Source: DASYPQ01 sp041488095
GTDB taxonomy: Bacteria; Planctomycetota; UBA1135; GCA-002686595
Length of the DNA stretch: 64,000 bases
Assembly (NCBI GenBank): GCA_041488095.1
Contig: JBGPOP010000007.1
Coordinates: 1 to 64,000, forward strand
Direction: 5' to 3'
The notes beneath the pieces were generated by a model. That model did not search any database. It was not told the DNA's origin and saw only the letters and a program-made list of their open reading frames with translations. Shown here in pieces: positions 58,457 through 64,000 of this stretch (within the stretch, counting starts at the first letter, position 1; every line of letters starts with the position of its first letter). A program made the position numbers and the translations under genes.

Positions 58457-58933
58457 ATGGGCGCAGACGGCGGGAAGGACGAGAAGCCGCGCATGATCGC
58501 GACGAACCGGCGGGCGCGGTTCGAGTTCCACATTCTGGAGGAGGTGGAGTGCGGGATCGCGCTGACGGGGACGGAGGTCAAGAGCCTGCGCAACGGGGGG
58601 TGCTCGATCGCGGAGGCCTACGTGATGGTGCGGCACGGGGAGATGGTCCTCGTGGGAGCGCACATCGCCGAGTACGCGCAGGGCAACGTGCACAACCACG
58701 AGCCGACGCGGGAGAGGAAGCTGCTGCTGCACCGCCGGGAGATCGAGCGCTGGCATGCGCGGGTCAAGGAGAGGGGGATGACGATCGTGCCGCTGTCGCT
58801 GTACTTCAAGGGCTCGCGGGCGAAGCTGGCGATCGCGCTGTGCAAGGGGAAGAAGATGTACGACAAGCGGCAGGACAAGCGGGAGAAGGACGATCGGCGC
58901 GACATCGAGCGGGCGATGAGGCGGCGGACCTGA
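58457..58933 (+). CDS. smpB: SsrA-binding protein SmpB
   Basis: 158 residues, normal length. Motifs: ATNRRARFEFHILEEVECGI, ALTGTEVKSLRNG, EAYVMVRHGEMVLVGAHIAE, RERKLLLHRREI and the basic C-terminal tail (KGKKMYDKRQDKREKDDRRD) that enters the ribosome. It delivers tmRNA to stalled ribosomes; the tmRNA gene follows after 48 bases. Confidence 0.97.
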   Translation: MGADGGKDEKPRMIATNRRARFEFHILEEVECGIALTGTEVKSLRNGGCSIAEAYVMVRHGEMVLVGAHIAEYAQGNVHNHEPTRERKLLLHRREIERWHARVKERGMTIVPLSLYFKGSRAKLAIALCKGKKMYDKRQDKREKDDRRDIERAMRRRT

Positions 58934-58981
58934 GGCGCTCGCGCGGCTGCCCGGGGCGTGCTATACTGCGGCCGCTTCTGT

Positions 58982-59336
58982 GGGGGCGCACCGGTCTCGA
59001 CCGGTTTCGACTGTCTCCAGGTTGCGTGCCGGGGATCTCGAGTCACCCTGTCAATCCTCTCGGGGCGGCATTGCATGCCAACAATTTCTCTCTCGCGGCC
59101 TGATTCTTCAGGCAGCCGTTTCCGCCCGGAACGCCCGCGGCCGGACGGAGACGTCATCAGCGGGCTGGCCGGCGAGCCGCGCCTCGGGGCGGACCGGCGA
59201 GAACACACCGAGGCTGGTCCGAGGGAAGCCCGTCCATGGGCGTCCGGAGGACGAGAACCAAACCATGGAACACGCACGTAGACGCCGGGAGTACGGGGAT
59301 TCCGGGACGCGGGTTCGATTCCCGCCGCCTCCACCA
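58982..59336 (+). ncRNA. ssrA: Transfer-messenger RNA (tmRNA)
   Basis: About 355 bases. The tRNA-like ends pair: GGGGGCG at the 5' end with CGCCTCC before ACCA at the 3' end (one G-U pair), and the T arm GCGGGTTCGATTCCCGC is at 59309-59325. The message-like part reads GCA at 59068 onward as A-LHANNFSLAA followed by TGA 59101-59103; starting at GCC 59077 would give ANNFSLAA. Both end in LAA, the signal for proteolysis. It stands next to smpB. Confidence 0.93.
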
Positions 59337-59406
59337 ACCTTTCGGCATGGTCTCCGCCGAGCAGAGGAAGCTCCAACGACCGCCCCCCGTGTCATAGACT
59401 CCCGCC

Positions 59407-60504
59407 GTGCGACCGATCCAAGCCGCGCTCGCCGCAGCCCTCGCCGCCGGCTGCCACGTGGTCGACGCGAAGGCGTGGAACCTCAAGGAGCTCCACGACG
59501 ACACGGGCCATCACCGCTACAGCGGGGCGCTCGAGAGCGACATGGAGTTCTTCTTCCGCCATCAGGTCGCGCCCTCGTTCGCGGTCGGCGGCGCACGCTT
59601 CGAGGACAAGACCGCGATCGCGATCCCGGACCCCGCGACCGCGTGCCTCGAGAACCTGATCGGGCTCGAAGCCTTCGGCGACCGCGATCCGCACATCGCC
59701 GCGATGCAGGTCGAGTGGTTCGCGCGCCTGGCCGTCTCCGACCCGGCCAGGCTCTCGCGCGAGCGCGCTGTCCACGGTCTCGCCCGCGCCGGAGCGCGAC
59801 TCTCGGCCGGGATCCCGACCGCCCTCGCGAAGGACCAGACGCCGGCCGGGCCCGAAGCGGTCGGGGAGGCCTTGGCCGGCCTCGTCCGGGCTTCGCGACC
59901 CGTGCTCGAGCGCGGCCTGCGCGCGACCGCCGCCCAGCGCCTCGACCTCGATGCGGCCTGCCAGGTCATCGAGGGCATGACCCTCGATGTCGATGGCGCG
60001 CGGCGCACGCTGCGGGCGGCTGCGGATCTGTCGGCCGCGGCAGGCGCCGGCAACTTGGCGGCTGCGCCCCTCTCGCGCCTTTCCGAGGAGCTCCAGCGGC
60101 GCTGCGTGCGCCAGGCGCTCGCCGCGGCGCTCTTCGACCCCGAGCCCCTCGTCCGAGCGGCCGCGGTCGAAGCGGCGGTGAAGAGCGCCGGCTCGCGGGT
60201 CCTGAACGAGATCCTGGTCCAGCTCCCGCACGAGATGTCGCCCGAGGTGCTCGTGCGCGTGATGGACGTCGTGCGACACGTGGGCCTGCCCGATGTGGCG
60301 CCGGCTGATTCCAACGCGACGCCCGAGCAGTGGCGCGAGATCCGCCTCACCCTCATCTACGACCTGCTCGATCGGCCCGAGAGCGCCGTGCGCGTCGGCG
60401 CGATGCGCGCGCTGGCGCGCGTCTCGGACGCCGGGATCGCCTCGCTGCGGGAGGAGGACTGGCAGAGCTGGTGGCTCTCGCGGCGGGAGAAGCGCGGGCC
60501 TTGA
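59407..60504 (+). CDS. Lipoprotein with HEAT-like helical repeats, hypothetical
   Basis: 365 residues from a GTG. The N-terminus is a lipoprotein signal (MRPIQAALAAALAAGC, lipobox LAAGC). The mature part has repeated helical pairs with alternating charged and Ala/Leu-rich faces (VRQALAAALFDPEPLVRAAA, VEAAVKSAGS and SAVRVGAMRALARVSD), resembling HEAT repeats. No function is recognised. Its stop overlaps the TTG of the following membrane gene (TTGA), so the two are probably co-translated. Confidence 0.75.
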   Translation: MRPIQAALAAALAAGCHVVDAKAWNLKELHDDTGHHRYSGALESDMEFFFRHQVAPSFAVGGARFEDKTAIAIPDPATACLENLIGLEAFGDRDPHIAAMQVEWFARLAVSDPARLSRERAVHGLARAGARLSAGIPTALAKDQTPAGPEAVGEALAGLVRASRPVLERGLRATAAQRLDLDAACQVIEGMTLDVDGARRTLRAAADLSAAAGAGNLAAAPLSRLSEELQRRCVRQALAAALFDPEPLVRAAAVEAAVKSAGSRVLNEILVQLPHEMSPEVLVRVMDVVRHVGLPDVAPADSNATPEQWREIRLTLIYDLLDRPESAVRVGAMRALARVSDAGIASLREEDWQSWWLSRREKRGP

Positions 60505-61697
60505 GCCCGGAATGGAGGAAGCGCGCGATCGCGTGGCTGCGCCCCGCCTTCGCGCTCGGCCTGCTGGCATTCGGAGCCTCCCTCGTGCCCTGGAAGGACC
60601 ACCTCGTGTGGATGCGCGGGCGCGAGACGCTGGAGGTCCCGGGCCGGATCCACGGGAGCTGGCGCGACGAGACCGTGCGCTTCCAGACCGAGCCCGGAAC
60701 CCTGGTCGACCCGCGGTGGCCCGCCGATCTCTCCGGCGCGCTCGCCTCGGGCCAAGAGATCGCGGTCGCGCGCTCGCCCGAGGATTCCGCCGGCGATCGG
60801 ATCGACTGGAAGCCCGGCATGCTGAGGGTGTTCCGCGAGGTCGAGCCGGCCGGCCTGTGGAGCGCCTTGCTCCTGATCCTGTGCGGGGCGCTCGTCGCGA
60901 TCACGCGCTGGTGGAGGCTGCTCGCGGTCGCGGGCTGCCGCATGCCCTGGACCTCCGCCCTGCGGCTCTCCTTCCTCGGGTTCTTCTTCAACCTCGTGCT
61001 GCCGGCCGGCATCACCGGCGGCGACGTGGTCAAGGCGGTCCTCGTCGTGCGCGAGAACCCGGGACGGCGCGCGGACGCGCTCGTGACGGTCATCGTCGAC
61101 CGCGCCCTCGGGCTCCTGGTCCTGATGGGCATCGCTGCCGCCGTCGTCCTCGCCGCAGGACCGCGCTTCGCCGAGCTGCGCGTGTGGGTCGTGATGGTGT
61201 TCCTGGCGGCGCTGCTCGCGCTGTGGATCCTCCTGCACCCCGGGCCGCGGCGCTGGATGCGGGTCTCGGCGCTGATCGAGCGGCTGCCCCAGAAGGACCG
61301 GCTGAAGAGCGTCGACCAAGCCCTGCGCATCTACTCCGAGCACCCGCTCGAGCTCGCGATCGCGGTCCTGCTCTCCGCGGTGAACCACACCTGCATCGGC
61401 GCGTGCGTCTACCAGCTCGCGCATGCCTTCGGCGACCACCTCTCCTTCTTCGAGTACCTGGGTGTCGCCGCGATCGCGAACACGATCAGCTCGGTGCCCG
61501 TCACGCCCGCCGGCTGGGGAGTGGGGGAGTGGGCCTTCGGCTCGCTCTTCCACCTCCTGGGCTCCTCGAGCACCGTGGGGGTCGCGGTCAGCGTCGCCTA
61601 CCGGCTGCTCTCGACCCTGGTGGGTCTCGTCGGCGGGTTGTTCCTGCTGATGCCCGGCGGCCGCGTCGTCCGACGGGAGATCGGGAGGATCGAGTGA
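60501..61697 (+). CDS. UPF0104/LPG-synthase-TM family integral membrane protein
   Basis: 398 residues from a TTG that overlaps the previous stop. About eight hydrophobic segments occur after an N-terminal soluble insert (about 35-105). Family signatures are RWWRLLAVAGCRMPWTSALR, FLGFFFNLVLPAGITGGDVVKA, VIVDRALGLLVLM and near the end PVTPAGWGVGEWAF. Relatives are the membrane halves of lysylphosphatidylglycerol synthases and glycan-related flippase-like proteins; the substrate is unknown. Confidence 0.88.
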   Translation: MSPEWRKRAIAWLRPAFALGLLAFGASLVPWKDHLVWMRGRETLEVPGRIHGSWRDETVRFQTEPGTLVDPRWPADLSGALASGQEIAVARSPEDSAGDRIDWKPGMLRVFREVEPAGLWSALLLILCGALVAITRWWRLLAVAGCRMPWTSALRLSFLGFFFNLVLPAGITGGDVVKAVLVVRENPGRRADALVTVIVDRALGLLVLMGIAAAVVLAAGPRFAELRVWVVMVFLAALLALWILLHPGPRRWMRVSALIERLPQKDRLKSVDQALRIYSEHPLELAIAVLLSAVNHTCIGACVYQLAHAFGDHLSFFEYLGVAAIANTISSVPVTPAGWGVGEWAFGSLFHLLGSSSTVGVAVSVAYRLLSTLVGLVGGLFLLMPGGRVVRREIGRIE

Positions 61698-61719
61698 CTC
61701 GTGGAGCGAAGGGGGAGCC

Positions 61720-62619
61720 ATGTCCCTGCTCGTGATCGGCACGCTGGCCTACGACACGATCGAAACCGCCTTCGAGCGCCGTGAGGACGTTCTGGGGGGC
61801 TCGGCGACCCACTTTGCGATGGCGGCGAGCCTGTTCGGGCCGGTCGCGCTCGTGAGCATCGTCGGCCGCGACTTCCAGCCGGCGCATCTCGAGCTTTTGC
61901 GCAGTCACCGCGTCGACCTCTCGGGCCTCGAGGTGGCGCCGGGCGAGACCTTCCGCTGGTCGGGGCGCTACGAGGTCGACTGGAACACGCGCCACACGCT
62001 CGAGACGCGCTTGAACGTGCTCGAACGGTTCGACCCGAAGATCCCGGCGCCGCTCCGCGCGTCGCGCTTTCTCTTCCTCGCCAACGCCGCCCCGGAGGTC
62101 CAGGCCCGGGCCCTCGACCAGGTCGAGAGGCCGGCCTTCACGATGCTCGACACGATGAACCTGTGGATCGAGACCGCGAGGGAAGCGCTCGCCTCCCTCC
62201 TCCGACGCGTCGACGCGGTGGTTTTGAACGACGAGGAGGCCCGCATGCTGACCGGCGAGCGCAGCTTGATCCGCGCAGCCGGCGCGGTCCTCGGCCTGGG
62301 GCCCCGCTACGTCATATTGAAGAAGGGCGAGCACGGGGCGTTCCTGATGGGCGGAGATGCGCACTTCTCGCTGCCCGCCTACCCGGTCGAGGACGTGGTC
62401 GACCCGACCGGGGCGGGGGATTCGTTCGCGGGCGGCTTCATGGGATACCTAGCCGAGAAAAATCGCGCCGACCCGCGCGCGCTGCGGCAGGCGATGCTGT
62501 ACGGGACCGTGGCAGCCAGCTTCTGCGTGGAAGGCTTCGGCGTCGAGGCGCTGCGGTCCCGCACGCGCACCGAGGTCGACGGGCGCTACGACGAGCTCCT
62601 GTCGATCGTCACGGTGTGA
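61720..62619 (+). CDS. PfkB-family carbohydrate kinase
   Basis: 299 residues. Features are an N-terminal LVIGTLAYDTIET strand, GGSATHFAMAASLFGPVALVS, DTMNLWIE, VVLNDEEARMLTGE and the anion hole with catalytic Asp in DPTGAGDSFAGGFMGYLAEK. The substrate pattern resembles sugar/nucleoside kinases of this family, but the sugar is not determined. GGGGGAGCC precedes the ATG. It is followed after 3 bases by thpR. Confidence 0.93.
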   Translation: MSLLVIGTLAYDTIETAFERREDVLGGSATHFAMAASLFGPVALVSIVGRDFQPAHLELLRSHRVDLSGLEVAPGETFRWSGRYEVDWNTRHTLETRLNVLERFDPKIPAPLRASRFLFLANAAPEVQARALDQVERPAFTMLDTMNLWIETAREALASLLRRVDAVVLNDEEARMLTGERSLIRAAGAVLGLGPRYVILKKGEHGAFLMGGDAHFSLPAYPVEDVVDPTGAGDSFAGGFMGYLAEKNRADPRALRQAMLYGTVAASFCVEGFGVEALRSRTRTEVDGRYDELLSIVTV

Positions 62620-62622
62620 GCC

Positions 62623-63207
62623 GTGGGCCGGTCGCCGCGGCTCTTTGTCGGCGTGTTCCTGCCGTACCCGGCCGCCCTGGAGGTGCACCGCGCCGTGCGC
62701 GGGAGGCTCGAGGCGGGCGACGTCCGCCTGGTGCCCCCCGAGGAGTTCCACCTGACGCTGCATTTCCTGGGAGCGACCGATGAGGTGCGGATCCCGGTCC
62801 TCTCCGACGCCTTGACCCGCAGGGTCTCGGCCCTGCCCGCCCCGAGGTTGCGCCTCTCCTCGACCGGTGCGTTTCCGGACGCCGCGGCGGCGCGCATCCT
62901 GTGGGTGGGGGTGCGCGAGGAGCCGGGGGCCGAGGGACGCCTCTCGGCGCTCGCCGGTGCAGCCCGCGCGGCGGCTGTCGATGCGGGCGCGTCGGCAGCA
63001 GGCGAGGAGCCCTGGAGCGCGCACCTGACCGTCGCGAGGTCCGCGAGGCGCGGGCGGATGCAGCTGCCGGACGGATTCCGCGAGCTGCGCCTCGACGTGC
63101 CCTGGCGCCCCGAGGAGGTCCGGCTGGTCGAGTCGTGCCCGGGCGAGACCGGCGCAGCCCGCTTTCCGCTGCTCGCGGCCTTCCGACTTTTGCCGGAATG
63201 CGCGTAA
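62623..63207 (+). CDS. thpR: RNA 2',3'-cyclic phosphodiesterase
   Basis: 194 residues from a GTG. The two HxTx motifs of the 2H phosphoesterase superfamily are present: HLTLHFLG near residue 44 and HLTVARS near 135. The start RLFVGVFLP is typical of ThpR/LigT. It opens or hydrolyses 2',3'-cyclic phosphates in RNA; the biological substrate is unknown. It lies immediately after the PfkB-type kinase gene. Confidence 0.92.
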   Translation: MGRSPRLFVGVFLPYPAALEVHRAVRGRLEAGDVRLVPPEEFHLTLHFLGATDEVRIPVLSDALTRRVSALPAPRLRLSSTGAFPDAAAARILWVGVREEPGAEGRLSALAGAARAAAVDAGASAAGEEPWSAHLTVARSARRGRMQLPDGFRELRLDVPWRPEEVRLVESCPGETGAARFPLLAAFRLLPECA

Positions 63208-63320
63208 CCGCGGCTCCGGCGCAGAGGTCCGCGGGGCACGCAGGGCGCTTCTTCCGCCCCGCGGCCACCGCTATGATCGACCTCTTCCAACCTGAAGCCG
63301 CGCCCGCCGCAGAGGACCCC

Positions 63321-64000
63321 ATGACCTTCCCGAAGACGAAGCCCGACAAGACGCCGAACGAGAAACCCGAGCGCAGCGAGAACCAACCGTTTCGCAGCGA
63401 GAAGATCTCGGACCGCAGCGAGAAGAACCGCGCCCTGGAGGTGGCTCTGGCCGAGATCGAGAAGGCCTATGGCAAGGGCTCGATCATGCGCCTCGGCGAT
63501 GGCCAGGTCGTCCGGGAGGTTCGCGGCATCTCGACCGGCTCGATCGGGCTCGACGCAGGGCTCGGCGGAGTGGGCTTGCCGCGCGGGCGCGTGGTCGAGG
63601 TCTACGGGCCGGAGAGCTCGGGCAAGACCACGCTCACGTTGCACGTGATCGCCAACGCGCAGAAGGCGGGGGGAATCTGCGCGTTCGTCGATGCCGAGCA
63701 CGCGCTCGATCCCTCCTACGCACGCAAGCTGGGGGTCAAGCTCGAGGACCTGCTGGTCAGCCAGCCCGACACGGGCGAACAGGCGCTGGAGATCGTCGAG
63801 ACGCTCGTGCGCAGCAACGCGATCGACGTCGTGGTCATCGACTCGGTCGCGGCCCTCGTGCCGCGCGCCGAGATCGCCGGCGAGATGGGCGACAGCTTCG
63901 TCGGCCTGCATGCGCGTCTGATGAGCCAGGCGCTGCGGAAGCTGACGGCGGCGATCTCCAAGTCGGAGTGCCTGGTGATCTTCATCAACCAGATCCGCGA
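63321..64000 (+). CDS. recA: Recombinase RecA (3' end outside the window)
   Basis: The first ~226 residues are visible. A low-complexity N-terminus with repeated RSEN/RSEK is followed by the RecA core: VALAEIEKAYGKGSIMRLGD, Walker A GPESSGKTT, AFVDAEHALDPSYARKLGV, Walker B VVVIDSVAALVPRAEI and VIFINQIR at the window edge. I choose ATG 63321 (AGAGGA upstream); ATG 63273 in the same frame would add 16 residues. No clear LexA-type operator is seen before it. It catalyses strand exchange in recombination and SOS induction. Confidence 0.97.
   Translation, partial: MTFPKTKPDKTPNEKPERSENQPFRSEKISDRSEKNRALEVALAEIEKAYGKGSIMRLGDGQVVREVRGISTGSIGLDAGLGGVGLPRGRVVEVYGPESSGKTTLTLHVIANAQKAGGICAFVDAEHALDPSYARKLGVKLEDLLVSQPDTGEQALEIVETLVRSNAIDVVVIDSVAALVPRAEIAGEMGDSFVGLHARLMSQALRKLTAAISKSECLVIFINQIR

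Overview
The window looks like one stretch of a high-GC bacterial chromosome, most likely from the Planctomycetota or a close PVC relative. Three things suggest this. GreA is the C-terminal domain of a ~720-residue fusion, a layout also known from Chlamydiae. A cysteine-containing C-terminal module (CPC...GC...RC-GG-LKRL...VRSAALG...YYRDP) ends two secreted repeat proteins (2-751 and 33250-35565); I associate this module with planctomycete genomes. The accessory genes (ParB-methylase fusion, DUF2924, short integrase-like proteins) also fit. The phylum call is inference; the nearly complete recA, smpB and tmRNA here could settle it.

Bases 1 to ~37.2 kb are accessory DNA and ~37.2 to 64 kb are core genome; the border is a tRNA-Asn gene (37229-37303, minus strand). 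A segment of about 230 bp lies against the 3' end of this tRNA, and a diverged copy lies at ~28.01-28.25 kb. The distant copy ends in the last 10 bases of the tRNA gene. This is the expected pattern for elements stacked at a tRNA attachment site.

Accessory part 1 (~1.0-17.6 kb) is an integrated replicon-like or satellite-like element. It carries a ParB-methyltransferase fusion, a terminase small-subunit-like protein and an ATPase-only terminase-like protein with a zinc ribbon, but no portal, capsid or tail genes. It also has two small minus-strand genes, a core-binding-domain-only integrase homologue, a full tyrosine recombinase, a 426-residue protein of unknown function, and five phased 8-bp iterons directly upstream of an excisionase-like HTH and a primase-helicase. 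A tightly overlapping run follows (SpoVG-like, small protein, DUF2924, large serine recombinase), then a ParB-like HTH protein. A DUF3300 gene interrupts a second, diverged copy of that HTH protein. Accessory part 2 (17.6-28 kb) is a defence-type region: a PD-(D/E)XK nuclease-like protein, two membrane proteins, a complete type I restriction-modification operon (hsdR-hsdS-hsdM, minus strand) and an OLD-family ATPase/TOPRIM nuclease. Accessory part 3 (28.25-37.2 kb) holds an IS256 transposase remnant, a lipoprotein with 11 tetratricopeptide repeats and a CHAT peptidase domain, a secreted 13-repeat RCC1-like protein and a DDE transposase.

The core part carries translation, RNA and metabolism genes: gluQ and ahcY (separated by a perfect 32-bp inverted repeat), the GreA fusion, an RlmI-like methyltransferase, a secreted amidohydrolase-fold protein that has lost its metal ligands, dus, a HigB/HigA-type toxin-antitoxin pair, a BaiN-type flavoprotein, class I aldolase, pcnB, tRNA-Trp, rsmG, an MscS channel, tRNA-Leu, pmbA-tldD, smpB next to tmRNA, a HEAT-like lipoprotein translationally coupled to a UPF0104 membrane protein, a PfkB kinase, thpR, and recA, which runs off the right edge.
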